The notes below the pieces were generated by a model. It saw nothing but the letters and a program-made list of their open reading frames with translations. It was not told the DNA's origin and did no database searches. A stretch of DNA of 45,283 bases from Chara braunii (Eukaryota; Streptophyta; Charophyceae; Charales; Characeae). The stretch lies in assembly GCA_003427395.1 (NCBI GenBank), contig BFEA01000749.1, positions 107,090 to 152,372 on the forward strand, written 5' to 3'. The first letter of the stretch is position 1. Every line of letters begins with the position of its first letter. The position numbers and the translations under genes were made by a program. Positions 27,967 through 39,539 of the stretch are shown here, one piece after another.

Positions 27967-30526
27967 CGCAGAATCTCGCTCCCGCTGTGCAGCCCCCTTC
28001 TCTCTCACTCTCCCTCTCACACACGAGTAACCGTCTGAGCGCGGATGCGTCTCGCGCCCGGCTCTCCCCTCTCTTCCAACGTAACCGCCTAGGCGCCGAT
28101 GTCTCCACCTCGAGCTCGTCTCGCACTCCGCAACTGCTTGACGCCGGGCACACCTGGCATGCAATCCCCATTTCCTTCACCGTTTCCCCTATATCCCCTT
28201 CAGTCCCGTGGCCTGACCGACCAGGGCCTTCTCGGAGTGCAAGTGTGCAGGAAGTAGTCCGCCGCGCCACAGAGGAAAAAAGAAAACAGTGGTATCGGTC
28301 ACACAGGCTCGGCGTCCACAGTACCCATGGACCAGCTTCGGCCCATTGGCGCAAACAGCTCCGATGAGTTGGCAATGGTTCTGAGCCGAGATAGCCCCCT
28401 GCATCCCCCTCTTTGCCACAGGCTTCAGCGAGTCAGTGATATCTGAGCGACTAAGCACTTAGGCCCGTAGTGGCCACGGCGTAGGGGCAGGGGCCCCCAT
28501 GCAAATCCACCAGTACTACCAGTTTCCACACGGTACCTTGCGAAACCACGTGGCCCTTCAGACCCTGCAGTACCAGTAATCTTCGGGTAGCAGAAGTAGT
28601 CCCTTGAGCCAGACAAGCTGAGCCCAATCCCACAAAAAAAAAAAAAAACAGCTCTGCAGCCAACCCCCCCTTAGTCTGCATATGTCTAAAGGTTAACACT
28701 TCTATCTGCCGCTGGCCACACTACCCGTATACCGGCAGTTTGACGGTACCAAGTCCCATAGAACCGGAGCAAATGTGGCAGTCTCCGACCGATCGCTGGA
28801 TCAGCGCGCGTAAGCGTCCCAGGCTAGTACACACCAAAATAGTGGTACCCCGTTGCGGTGTCCCATGGAACAAGTTGCGGCGTCACCATACTAATTCCGA
28901 ACCTTGAACTAGCCAACTAGAACTTGTCTCGACGTTATACCTCAGCAATCCGTATCTGTCAATGCCAAACCCGGATTACTCAATCAGGCTCGCTGTAACT
29001 CTTACCATACCGAAGCCGAAACTGATATAAACATTCGGGGTTCCCGTGCCTCGCGCCGTGTCGATACCGACCCAGTACCAAGCCTGGAAATGATGCTGTG
29101 GCGTGTACCACGCCAATGCCGAACCAATACTGTACCCGAAACATGTCGAACTTGGCAAGATGCAGCAGCGCGGTAATAGTACCGAACCTGAAGTAAACCG
29201 CCGCAATGATCCCGAACCTGGAAATAAGCTGCCACAAAGGTTCCGAAATAAATCGCCGTGAGGGTGTCGAACCTGAAATGAAACGCCGCGATGCCACCGA
29301 ACCTGACCAAACCCGAAATCCAGTACTAGGCTGTTGCGCCACGCAGATGCCGAACCCGTAGAACCATGCCATGATAATTCCGTACCTGAATGTTGCAACG
29401 TTTCCGGACCTGAAAACAAACTATCGCCGAGGTTCCAAACATGGAATAATTGTCGTAGTGGCCCCGGTCCTGAGAATAAATCACCGCAGTTGTCCCAAGC
29501 TTGAAAATAAGTCACCGTAGTGAAACAGCTGTCACCAGGCCCATAGCGTACCTGAAGCACGTCAGACACCGTAGGACGTACCCACTCCGTAACAACCCTC
29601 ATATCCGTACCGAACCAAACACCATAGTCGACCCAAGGTAGCACCACCCCATGCTGTCCATGCGCTCCCGCTCTCAGAACATCCCAACTGCGGTAATGTT
29701 AGTAATCAAGCAAACCGGGGAAAGCGACGCAGGGAACCTCGACCATCGGCAGTAGTGAAAACTGTTAAAAATCCGGGGAAGATGTTCAATCGGGGTCAGA
29801 GCTGATGGCGGGTAATCGAGGCAAAATTAGGCCAATTAGGCCAATCTCCCAATAGTCATGGGTTCCCGTCCCTTCCATCGTTTTTCATCATTCTTCCGTT
29901 TCCTTAATTCTATCGTCGGAAATAGTAACTTAACCGTTAGTTCCCCAAAATTAAATTCTGTGAAAGTTTAAATAAATGGCCGAATTCCTTTTGTTTCTCT
30001 TCTCTTTTACCATTTCTAATCTCTTCCTATGGTTTTAATTTCATTGCCGGGAACATAAAATAACAAGGGTATTCCCCCTTGAATTAAATGCCGTGAAAAT
30101 TAAAGAAATTAAGGGATATTATGTTTTTCCCTCCTCCCCTACTAGTCTTAATCTCATTTCCCCATTTTAATTATGGTACTAAAATAGACAAAAATTTGAG
30201 GCCTCATTTCGGCCCCGGTCGTATGCCACAAAAACGTTGCGGCGAGATCAGTTCCCGCGATGCCTCTCCGCGGCAGGCCAATCCGGGTCTAACCCTCTGA
30301 ACGGCCAGAAATGACGGTCCGTAGATGTGCCGAGTGCGGCCACCCATCTCGCCATCGTTGAGGGTTACCCGTAAGGTTCAGCGCGCCCAAGATCAAGGGC
30401 GCTCTGAGCTCCCCTAATTTTTGCTGCCTGGTCTAACCAGAGTACCGTCAAAACTCGGACTCGTCTTTGAGCCTAAGTCCCAAAACCGTAGATTTCAGGC
30501 GGCGCACTACTTGTGGCCGCTTGACA
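25338..30526 (-). repeat. 5' LTR (right copy), with assembly gap
   Basis: Collinear with 6939-11863, starting TGNGAGGAAAC and ending GCTTGACA. Contains the gap 27357-27885 inside its minisatellite. Repeats inside it correspond to those listed for the left copy (about 26799-26920, 27286 onward, 27886-27959, 28950-29600). Several N bases in its first 1.2 kb sit at the same positions as in the other LTR. No gene. Confidence 0.92.
27357..27885. other. Assembly gap (529 N)
   Basis: Replaces what in the left LTR is about 249 bases (8958-9206) of 36-bp minisatellite and CT repeat. The N count is either a size estimate or reflects extra repeat units. All open frames crossing it are artefacts. Confidence 0.98.
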
Positions 30527-30530
30527 CCGT
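30527..30530. other. Target-site duplication CCGT, right
   Basis: Matches 6935-6938 and is followed by GAGCGCTAGACCCC, the continuation of the interrupted repeat. Confidence 0.6.
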
Positions 30531-30700
30531 GAGCGCTAGACCCCTTCCCACCTTGTGATGGTAGTGATGTATGTTTGGTCTGCATTGCAAAGGTTGGTTG
30601 GGTGATCAGTGGTATATTAGCCTTCCACTGAGCTATCCTGTGCTATGTGAGAGAGGTCGGTTCTTATTCTGGTCTGTGCCATTACGATATGCTACGGGAG
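30531..30700 (+). repeat. Family C/B repeat, right half of the target
   Basis: GAGCGCTAGACCCCTTCCCAC, TCTGCATTGCAAAG and CTTCCACTGAGCTATC match 2806-2960 (AGCGCCAGACCCCTTTGCAC, TGCATTGC, CTTCCACTACGCTATC) and, more weakly, 3941-4100. Confidence 0.65.
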
Positions 30701-30807
30701 GAGGTGCGCAGGGGGAGGAAGGTGACCGCATGGAGGAGGAGTGAGCAAGAAGAAAAGGAAAGGAGAAGACAAAGAAGGAGAAGAAGGAGAAAAGGGAAGT
30801 CGCATGG
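30701..30807 (+). repeat. Purine tract
   Basis: GGAGGA and GAAGGAG-type repeat with a few interruptions, like those behind the 18S fragments. Confidence 0.75.
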
Positions 30808-31290
30808 TGGTTCTTGGGTGCATATGGCATTTGTGTGTGGGGGACCGAGGTTGTGAGTGAGTCAAGGGACATACCCGGCGCAGGAGGCATGCGACATTGA
30901 TCGCTGAATACTCGTACTTCGGGGTAGCTGTTGTCATCAACTTCGGCATTGTAGTATAGGCTAGGTAGGATCTGCCATCTATAGTCTGGACATTGAACGC
31001 CAGATAGGACTGCGACGTTGGGTCTGCATTGATGATGGTGACGTTGTACCTGCATTGTCAATCATGAGCTTTTGCTATCTTATTTGGTGGGAATCACAGT
31101 GCGATTCGGCTTGGTTCAGAATCACGTCTGTCCGGCCACATATGTATGATGTTGTTTGATGTCTGAGGTTCACTGTTGCTCACCACCCTAGGCTGAATAG
31201 GACCCGCCACCTGCAGTCTGGATGCTGAGCGCCAGGTAGGATGCCGACGTTGGGTCAGTGATGATGATGATGATGATGTGAGGACACTTA
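30808..31290 (+). repeat. Dispersed repeat family B, copy 1 plus a partial second copy
   Basis: GTGCATATGGCAT, GGACCGAGGTTGTGAGTGAG, GGACATACC.GG, GCATTGTAGTATAGGCTAG, GATCTGCCATCTATAGTCTGG and CGCCAGATAGGA align in order with 40556-40975 and 41785-42180. A second, partial unit (AGGCTGAATAGGACCCGCC...AGCGCCAGGTAGGATG) follows at 31189-31245, then a GATGAT repeat. Confidence 0.7.
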
Positions 31291-31616
31291 CCTTGTATTG
31301 GCGATGGTCTGCATGGGCGACATCTTCAAGTACTTCAGATTGCCGCTGGCGCCAACAGTAGCATTGTCAGTTCGTAGGCTGTGGAGCTGTGTAGGAGTAG
31401 GCAGGACGCTGAGTGCCAAGAGTGAGCGTGAAGGGACTGGACCCTTGTGATCGATGAGGAGAGAGTATACTCTCCTTCACATTGGTTTCCAGTACTGCGA
31501 ATCTCCGTTGGTGTATTATTAGTGCAATGTCGTTCTCTGGGCACAGTACGACTATCTGACTTTCAACGTAATGGTGTAATTTGGACTTGTCATCTCGCTG
31601 TTACTTAATTTTCCTG
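31291..31616 (+). other. No supported gene
   Basis: Ordinary-complexity sequence. The last ~100 bases (GACTATCTGACTTTC..., TTGGACTTGTC) resemble the part of family B that precedes TTA tracts at 40860 and 42100. Confidence 0.4.
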
Positions 31617-31634
31617 TATTATTATTATTATTAA

Positions 31635-31701
<67 letters not shown>
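31617..31701 (+). repeat. TTA microsatellite
   Basis: About 25 ATT units, followed by GTGATCAGACTCGTTTTG...CACTTTCATGCATG, which is also present after the TTA tract at 32840 (GCAAATCAGACTCGTCCCG...CACTTTTCATGTATG). The microsatellite is thus part of a repeated unit. Confidence 0.9.
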
Positions 31702-31749
31702 TTGTGATCAGACTCGTTTTGCACTCACACTTTCATGCATGCAAACAGT

Positions 31750-32300
31750 AGCGCAGCAAACTAGCAGAGTGTGCCTCGTCAATGCTCAGAGAATACGGAG
31801 GCCCGGGGTACGGGCTCGCTTTCAATGACTGGGACGACTAAACTCCCAAAACAACTCACTGTTCACATACACCGGATCACCCTGGATACCCCCACTCACA
31901 CGCTCGTGACGCACACATGGATTTGCAGTCGTCCGGATACTATGACTCAGTGAGAAACGGACAGAGGCACAGTGATACGGGAACACAGACGGAGATACAT
32001 ACAGGGACACGGACAAAGACAGACAAACGGACAGTTGCGATCCGGACATGCGTTGACGATCAGATGCACAGACACCTGCACAATCACGCGGGCAACGTGA
32101 AGGCACACAATGATACTGTGACAACCACGAAACAACACAGTGACCCGCAGTCACACAGACACTGGGACGTTCAAGAGCAGTGGTGTGGACGGGAACATAT
32201 ACTGTGAAACACGGACTGTGACCTATACAGTAAAACAGGTTGTGGCACACACACACACTACACTCTATCTCTGTCACGACACTTCGACTCCGGGCCACTG
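31750..32300 (+). repeat. Minisatellite-like CACAGNGACA region
   Basis: Loosely repeated GGACACGGACAAAGACAGAC and CACAGTGATAC words, related in style to 42740-45050. Long Cys/Val/Ser-rich minus-strand frames (to 176 codons) come from the repeat. Confidence 0.6.
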
Positions 32301-32830
32301 CAGACCTCCTTGGACAAATCACGGTGGCAGCGCTTCCGCATGGCTTTGGCATGAATGAATGAATGGGTCTGGCGCTGCCTGTAGGGTAGAGCGCTGGCGG
32401 CCGTAGCTCGGATGCCTATGTGCGCAGAAAAGGGAGGCCGAAGTTGGTTCTTCGGAGGTGAAGGGCGCTGTGTGGGTTATCGAGGGAGAGTGTGGGTAAA
32501 GAGGAGAGGCGTACCTGGGTAGAGAGGAGGTCGGCATTGGTGATTGACATCATCACTCGCTGGTAGTCAAGTTGTCTGGTTGCTGTCAAACTGTAATTGT
32601 AGTGATAGGTTGTAGAGTAGATAGGGCGCCTCGCGCCATTCTGAAGAGAGAGTTACGTTGAGTTATGTTGTTGGTGTTACCCGACAGGGCTTGGACAATG
32701 GCTCACGATTTTGCTGGTTCGTTCTCAAATGAATGGTTACTCAGATCCATTGTGGTATCTACTCTGGCTTAGACTACTTGGACTTCAGTATGACTCTGCA
32801 ATTAGATTTTGTGCTTCGTCCATATTTATG
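32301..32830 (+). other. No supported gene
   Basis: Ordinary complexity; no open frame with a recognisable product. Its end (ACTTGGACTTCAGTATGACTC) resembles the pre-TTA part of family B. Confidence 0.4.
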
Positions 32831-32836
32831 TTTCAA

Positions 32837-32912
32837 CATTTATTATTATTAATTTTATTATTATTATTGTTATTATTATTGTTATTATTATTATCATTAT
32901 TATTATTATTGG
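32837..32912 (+). repeat. TTA microsatellite
   Basis: About 24 units with some GTT interruptions. Confidence 0.85.
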
Positions 32913-32981
32913 GCAAATCAGACTCGTCCCGTTCACACTTTTCATGTATGAAAACAACAGTACAGCAATCCTCATGCCCGC

Positions 32982-33030
32982 CCTAAGTGAAGGCAGGTCA
33001 GGCCTGTGACCGCCCTAAGTGAAGGCCGGT
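32982..33030 (+). repeat. CGCCCTAAGTGAAGGC direct repeats
   Basis: The 16-base word occurs at about 32981 and 33012, followed by GGTCA both times, and once more at about 33920. All lie shortly after a TTA tract, so they belong to another dispersed unit. Confidence 0.6.
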
Positions 33031-33429
33031 CAAAACATCCATGAACAGGCCTTTCTTCAGCATTTTTGTAAAGGTGGGTATTCGGCGATTGCAGCGCGCC
33101 AGTTGATTGGAATGCAGCATGGACCCAGACTCCTGAGTGAAGTATGTTGAGCCCAGGGCCTCAGTTGGTTGAGCCCTGGGCACAGACCAAACTAGGCCAA
33201 CACATCACACATTGGACGCTGGCCAATCATAAAGCAGCATTTCCGTAGTAGAACTGGGCTCATGCAGGCCACTTTGCACAAGTCGTTGTAGCAGCACTCC
33301 CGCATGGCTCACGCAAGGATGACTGACTGACTGCATGTTGCACCTTGCTTTATACTTTGAAACTCGGTGGTCTGCCCCTTTTTGATCCGCCCATGGCACA
33401 CACAGTCCCTCGCGGTACTTGCTGGGCTG

Positions 33430-33610
33430 GACTGGGACAAACAGACGCAGTCTGGGACAGACAGACACAGTCTGAAATAGACAGACGCAGCATGGGACAA
33501 ACAGACGCAGTCTGAAATAGACAGACGCAGTATGAGACAGACAGACACAGGTCTGAAATAGACAGACACAAGTTTAAGACTGACGAACAGTCCGGGCCAA
33601 ACAGACGACA
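33430..33610 (+). repeat. ~30-bp tandem repeat (CAGACGCAGTCTG units)
   Basis: Five or six units of ACAGACGCAGTCTG.AATAGAC or GGGACAAACAG. Each unit is itself a small palindrome (CAGAC.GCA.GTCTG). Frames here translate to repeated VCLSQTASVCP-like strings and are not genes. Confidence 0.75.
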
Positions 33611-33783
33611 AGTGAATAAGGACAGGGACTATCAAGTACGGAGATAAACGCCAGCAAGACTATGCATTGGCCTACGGTGATGGTGGTGGGGCTATGCCTA
33701 CGACATAAAGCATGAATGGTTGTCCGCTTGCAACATCTATCTAAAATCTCGTATGTCTGATGATGGTTGGATGCTGGGTTTCG

Positions 33784-33789
33784 TTATTA

Positions 33790-33852
<63 letters not shown>

Positions 33853-33858
33853 TATTAC
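33784..33858 (+). repeat. TTA microsatellite
   Basis: About 22 ATT units. Confidence 0.85.
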
Positions 33859-33916
33859 ATACTAAAATTATCGGTATTGAGACCCAGTAAGGCTTGTGGT
33901 TTCAGCCAGCCTCGGG

Positions 33917-34460
33917 CCCGCCCTAAGTGAAGGCAGACCGAATATCCGTTAAAGGTGCTTGCCCCGACATTTCCCAACGAGGGTCTCAGACAGTTGCTGC
34001 ACGGTAGTTGGTTCAAGAGCTGACTGAGCTGCGATCTGGGTCTGTCTAGAAGAGCCCGCAACGTCTTATAGTTGAAACTAGGGCAAGGACTGCCGCACCC
34101 TTGGCACCCGTAGTCGTGGGCTGGCATGCAACAAAGTGGCCGCGAATCACTATGGACAACTACACTGACACCACGTCCGCACGTAGGCATGAGATGGCGT
34201 GAGCCGCAACCGGACAAACGAGCTACTATCAGGGCTATGGTAAGACATGTCAAACCAGCAAGCAAGCGCCCACACTGCCGGCAAGCAGGCACGCAGGGGC
34301 ACCAAGCGTACATACACGCACCATGAGCTTCCAACCGGGTTGCCCTGTCCAAGACTACGAGCTGTTGCTATGATAAGGCAGGGTGACAAGATTGGCAAAG
34401 AAAATGGGAGTTCTGACAAAAGGGGTATCAGCAGAATGACACCTTCTTTCCCTTAATCTG
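33917..34460 (+). other. No supported gene
   Basis: Begins with the third CGCCCTAAGTGAAGGC copy. Frames up to 165 codons exist on the minus strand but show no domain. Confidence 0.4.
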
Positions 34461-34470
34461 ATTAATAGGA

Positions 34471-34486
34471 TACTATTATTATTATA

Positions 34487-34533
<47 letters not shown>

Positions 34534-34575
34534 TTATGTCATTATTATTGTTATTATTATTATTATTTATTTATT
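34471..34575 (+). repeat. TTA microsatellite
   Basis: Two runs of ATT separated by CTTATGTCATT, ending in TTATTTATTT. Confidence 0.85.
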
Positions 34576-35339
34576 TTTATTGTTTTACCGTTATCAATTG
34601 ATATCACTTGATTATCTATGCTATTTGTATCACTAAACATCATACAAAGCAGGAGATGAAAAGAGAAGTGAGGGGCATTGGAGAGGAAGGTGACGATATC
34701 CTTTCGCGATAAGCACTCACCTCCTCCATCCTCCTCCGTACTCGTCTTTGTGTGGACCTTTCAGGTACATGCCTCCTCGACTTATTGATTACGGCTTGGT
34801 CCCCGTTAAGTTAACCCTTAGCGCAGCTAACCCTAAGCGCCCAGCAATCGATTGCATAGGTTGTATATGACCAATAACAGGGCGATTGCGGGAGCTCTGC
34901 CGGAGTTCAGGCGAAACTCTGGAGGCAGGGAACAGTGAGGTATGAGTACTTCAACATAAACCCTAAACCCTAAACCTTAAATCTGTAACCTTTAGGCTGC
35001 TACATATGACTATGTTAGTAACAAGGGTACATCGATTTTGCTATGTGGGTATTCTGTGGGTATGTGGATGCAAAGGGGATCGATTACTCATATTCTGCTT
35101 TCTATACGCCGCCTAATGATAATGGGTTTCATTTGGTTCAGCCTGTTGTGATTGAATGCAGCGATGATGATCCATGTCAATTATTTCTTGTCATACGCCT
35201 GATCCAAACATAAGTTCTCAAACTAACAACGATTCTGGGCTCGAATGCCATCGAAAGCAATGACTTGAGTCATAAATAAGACTTGTGTGGAGGTAAAAAT
35301 ATTAGGGAAAGCCTGCCTTAACTCAAAATGAGCCTTACG
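34576..35339 (+). other. Gene-free; short plant-type telomere words
   Basis: TAAACCCTAAACCCTAAACC at about 34958-34977 is fewer than three CCCTAAA units. CTAACCCTAAGCG lies at 34828. Otherwise ordinary complexity with no supported gene. Confidence 0.45.
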
Positions 35340-35990
35340 CTTGGTCAGCGGTAAGTGCAAGGACCCTTGGACACCCGCCTTATTGAGAGCTAGCCAGTGA
35401 TAAGAGAAGTAGGGAAATCCTGCCTTATCATTGACTAGTCTGATATAAGAGTTGTGAGGTTTCAAGGACACCTTCCTTATCATTAACCAACTTAACATTC
35501 TTTTCAGTGGTAAGAGTAAGCAAGGATCCTTGGACACCCGCCTTATTGAGGGCTAGCCAGTGATAAGAGTAGCAGGGGAATCCTGTCTTATCAATGACTA
35601 GTCCGATATAAGAGTTGCGAGGTTTCAAGGACACGTGCCTTATCAATAAACAGGGCTTAGTCAGTGATAAGAGTAGTAAGGATCCTTGGGCACCCGCCTT
35701 ATTGAGGGTCAGTCAGTGATAAGAGAAGCAGGGAAATCCTGCCTTATCAGTGACTAGTCTGATATAAGAGTAGTGGGGTTCAAGGACACCTGCCTTATCA
35801 CTGATCAACCTAACATTCATTCAGTGGTAAGAGTAGTAAGGATCCTTGGACACCCGCCTTATTGAGGGCTAGCCAGTGATAAGAGTAGCAGGGGAATCCT
35901 GTCTTATCAGTGACTAATCTGATATAAGAGTAGTGAGGTTTCAGGGATACCCGCCTTATCAGTGACTAGCCATAGGATAAGCCTACCGCT
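35340..35990 (+). repeat. Hairpin tandem array, ~160-bp unit, four copies
   Basis: CCTTGG(A/G)CACCCGCC recurs at 35365, 35528, 35684 and 35844 (steps 163, 156, 160). Each unit holds three hairpins of one design, TAAGAG.AG... pairing with CCTGCCTTAT: GTGATAAGAG with TCCTGCCTTATCA (for example 35714-35750), GATATAAGAG with ACACCTGCCTTATCA, and GGTAAGAG...AAGGATCCTT...CGCCTTATTG. The real period is thus about 53 bp in sets of three. No gene; the repeated minus-strand peptide is a by-product. Confidence 0.8.
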
Positions 35991-38258
35991 AAGTGTGCTT
36001 TGGCTCACAAGGGCCAAGACCCACAAGATTTGCCTTTGTCAAACAAGTTTCAGTAACAAGTGGATATATCCTGAATGGTCTGCCATGCCACCGCTAACTT
36101 TCTTCACACTCAACATTATTTGATCCTAACTAATTACCTTTGATTCTACTGAGAGGGGATAAAGTGAGATCTTACCTCAGAGAAAGACTATTCATTTGTC
36201 TGATTTTTTTCCATGAGATTCTTTCCACAAGTTGGATTGATGATGTGTTCATGTGTGTTGGGAGAAGGAAGGGAACTCAGACGTGATAATCCAGAAAAGG
36301 ATATGAATGAGATAGTGAGGAGAATATGGGGAGTTAGTACGACAGTAAAAGGGGAAGTGGATTATTATTCACTACCTAAAGCGAAAGGGCAACAGCCCAA
36401 ACAATTTGTTAAGGATAAAAGTCAGACAAAAGACACAGAGTCTAGAAGGAACTTTCTAGACCTCAGTTAGGAAGAAAGATGTTAAGTTTCTCTTTGACTG
36501 TGTTGTGTCTAGAAGTTTCGACACTTCGGAGAACTTACGGGGAATCCGTAAGAACAACAATTCTGTTATCATTTGATAACAGATCGGTAGAACTCCGACT
36601 CAACTTCCGCCATGGCCTGATACGCACACCTAAGGCAAGACTAAAGAAGGAACAGATAAATCTTTCCCATGTATCTATGCCTAAATTATCCAAATCACAC
36701 TCAGAGGTCTTTGAATATGTGTGGGGCAGGGGTAAAAGGAGTCAGGGTTAGGAAGGAATGTTGTTTTCTCGGTTTTGGGGCATGAGTGGCTTGCTATGAA
36801 TGGATTAAAGGTTGACGCTTGTAGCGCATTCTGTGTCTCCATCTGTATGCGTATATGTGTTTTCCTTGCATCTGCACAGGTGTTGGACATTTGTGTTGTC
36901 TTCTAAATTTGAGATCGTCTGAGATATTCGGGCAAAGGGACACGACAATCGTGAAAGTGAGGTCCACCGCTCAGTCAACTCCCCTGATTTACATACATAC
37001 ATATATATATATATATACTTGTGTGAATGAGATCGTAATTGGTCAGGATCGGAAAGTCATTTGTCTAGGCTTCTGTTTGAGAGAATTGGAGACTACAAAG
37101 GGAATCGACCATGACATTCTCACATAATGAGCAAAGCAAAACGTTGAGTCATTGTCATAGTTAGCTAAGCGTGGAAGACTGTCCGAGAAGTCGACCTGAT
37201 TAGATAGTCGGTCCTGAGAGTTAGTACCTCGGGCTCGACATCCGGGTCAGTCTTAAGGCGTTCTACCGCGCGTATGCCTATGCTACGACGATCGAGAAAA
37301 CGCCCTCGGTTGACCTACCTCTGCGATTGCATGTAAAAGCCTTCGCACGTGGGTCAGTAGCTCAGCAGGGATATGCCCACCTAAGGGATGGTGACAGCTC
37401 CCGCAGGTGGAGGTATGTTGTACCTCGCGGGATCCCTAACCTGTCGTAGGGAGTCGCGAGAGGTATAGCACGCGCGCACGGTCGGAGTTGGTATTACGTT
37501 TAAGTGACAAAGAAAGAAACTCCTGCGTGACACGACCGTGAGGTCCAACACCAAAAACTTTACTTTACGTCCGGGTATGGGACCGCCGCGCGCGACTCCG
37601 TGACTGGGTATTGGCACAGGAAAGGTACTTCGAAGTGGTGGTACGCTTGAAAGTGGTGTGAGAGCAACGCCGTAATGGCGTAGTGAAATTGAGGGTGAGT
37701 GACGGCGGCGCGAAGATGTTATTGGATTAATGGGAGGTAGTTGTGTGTTGAGTGGGTGTTGCGGCAAGCGATCGCTCTAGGGAGTGGTGCGGATCGCTTT
37801 GCGGACTACTTCTTGTGACGATTGTCTTCTCTGGAGTGTGATTTTACACGGTCTTCTTGAGCGGGCCGTCTCTTCAACTTCACTCAAGGTCAGTTTGACT
37901 CAGACCTTTCACACCTGTGTGAACCCGCACTTGCTTGACCCTGTTCTTTAAACGTTCATTGAAAAGGTAGAGGAAATGTGTGTTTGTGTGTGCGAATGGA
38001 AGTCTGACGTGAGTTTGAACTTGCATTGTTTTCTTTTGAACTCGTTGTTTGATCTGATGTGCAGGTAGGTAGAAGGATGCCTGAAAAAAATGGGATCTAA
38101 TCATGTCAACGAGAATGAATGAATAATGATTGTTTTCTGTCTTTCACATGCATGTTGAAGGGAAGGATAACCAGTAGACGACGAAAGGGGAATTTGATCA
38201 CTCAAAGGAGAAGAAATCAGTTGGACATAGACTTTTCCCGATGATCCCCATTGTCGGA
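35991..38258 (+). other. No supported gene
   Basis: Mixed sequence with the highest ordinary complexity in the right flank. Open frames 36213-36470 (85 codons), 36479-36751 (90) and 37381-37767 minus (128) have no recognisable domain, intron signals or homolog known to me. A (CATA)n/(TA)n run sits at 36990-37016. A lone box-A-like TAGCTCAGCAGG is at about 37350 without box B. Confidence 0.35.
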
Positions 38259-38284
38259 CCAAATACCCTTACAAGGGTATTTGG
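38259..38284. other. Near-perfect palindrome, 12-bp stem
   Basis: CCAAATACCCTT and AAGGGTATTTGG pair perfectly around a 2-base AC centre, about 90 bases before repeat D copy 2. Could mark an element end or form a cruciform. Confidence 0.7.
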
Positions 38285-38375
38285 CCATGCTTTTGCAGTC
38301 GGCATAGCGACGACATCGGCTACCATGATAGAGCTGATCTGGAAGAGTATACACGCGCGTTGTTATGACGCGCAC

Positions 38376-39290
38376 TGTGATGGTTAGGATCAGTAGTAAT
38401 ACCCTCCGACCAAAAAGGTCGAGGGGTTGATTGGGTCAGTGTCGTGTCGGGTAGATCTACGACACACACGAGACTTGGGCTGGTACTTGTCAAACCACCG
38501 GTACTGGGCCCTAACAATGCCAACTTCAATCTTCTTCTACTCGGCCTCGAGTACGCGGCACGTCTACCTTTATTAGGTGTGATACCAGCCTACCTGCTAC
38601 TTGAGTGTTTTTCGCGCTGTTCTAAGTGTGCGGGTTTACCCCGCTACCTCATAATTTTCCCGCCGCGACCCTCAAATGACGGCCACGAATAAATACCGGC
38701 TTGTGGGGCCTTCCGACCTACCAAGTGCCTTTGAGGGTCGCACACACACTCAAGCCGACAAGCACTCAGACTGGCACGCAGGCCAGCGAGCGTACACACA
38801 CACAGACTTGGGATTGGGCTCGGGTCACTAGGCGGACCAAGCCCCACTCCTATACTTATACCTGAGCAGCTCTTCTTCTACTCGAAGTGGGAGCTAGCCC
38901 AATAGGTTTGGGTGCGGATTATTAAGTGACAAACTTAGGGAACGGGCCCGCCTTGCCTTCGGGCTAGCTCCTTTTGCCCCAGGCCAGCCTACGAGGGCCA
39001 TTACTTCATGTTGCATCTGGTAGGTGGGACTCGAACCCGTGTCTTCACGATTAGAGCAGAGTAGTTGGTAGTTATAGTTAGATCTTCTGAGACCCCGTCG
39101 CAGTACTGGCTCGAGAAGTGGAACAACGGGGTAGTTAGTTAGATTCTTTTTCTTTTTGTTTATTTTTGTTTCTTTTATTTATTCATTTATTTGATCTTAC
39201 TAGATTTTTTTTATTCATATTTTCGATTGATTTATTTTCCATCCAGCAGCAGTTTCACTTCGATGAATCTAGCGGTGAAACTGAGGTAGA
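38376..39290 (+). repeat. Dispersed repeat family D, copy 2
   Basis: Counterpart of 220-1100, same strand. Shared words: GATGGTTAGGATCAGTAGTAA, GGTAGATCTACGACAC, CTACCTGCTACTTGAGTG, CACACACAC, GTGGGAGCTAGC, minus-strand GGTTCGAGTCC (39027-39037), a T-rich tract and GATGAATCTAGCGGTGAAA. The minus-strand box-B-like word is kept in both copies, though without a matching box A. Confidence 0.65.
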
Positions 39291-39539
39291 TTCAAACGAA
39301 CGGGAAAAGGGATTTGCTGCAGGGAAGGAATGGTATTGCTGCCGCCGACAGTCACCGTCGGACAGGGTGCATACCGCGAAGATGGTAGCGACGAACCAAA
39401 GCCAGCCTGGAGAAGGAGGTGGCCTCGCAGAAAGGAAGTCTATCGCGCGCGCGATGGAGATGGTGCACGGGGAGCAGCTGAGGTGGTGCGCGGAGAGGAA
39501 GAGGATGGCCGCGCGGAGACGTATGGAACGCATCGGGAA

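Larger units (their letters stand above)
6939..30526 (-). mobile_element. Giant Ty3/gypsy-type LTR retrotransposon with accessory ORF cassette (23,588 bp)
   Basis: Two LTRs in direct orientation (about 4.9 and 5.2 kb as assembled), TGT/ACA termini, CCGT duplication and a plant tRNA-Asp primer-binding site next to the right LTR fix the orientation as minus. Internal order gag, retropepsin, RT, RNase H, integrase is the Ty3/gypsy order; no chromodomain and no envelope-like ORF were seen. About 5 kb of extra ORFs lies upstream of gag. In a hand-aligned stretch (10021-10350 against 28703 onward) the LTRs differ at 8 of about 330 bases, so insertion is not very recent. Scattered N bases and many stop codons indicate a multicopy, decayed family. 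By size it resembles plant Ogre elements, but the cassette and primer differ. Confidence 0.93.

Noticed and set aside
27122-28375. Very long open frames (up to 417 codons) across the right LTR
   Set aside because: They exist only because the 529-base N gap contains no stops.
34957-34980. Telomere or chromosome end
   Set aside because: Fewer than three CCCTAAA units, and repeats continue for 10 kb on both sides.
36213-37767. Host genes from the 85-, 90- and 128-codon frames
   Set aside because: No domain, homolog, start context or splice pattern could be supported from sequence alone.
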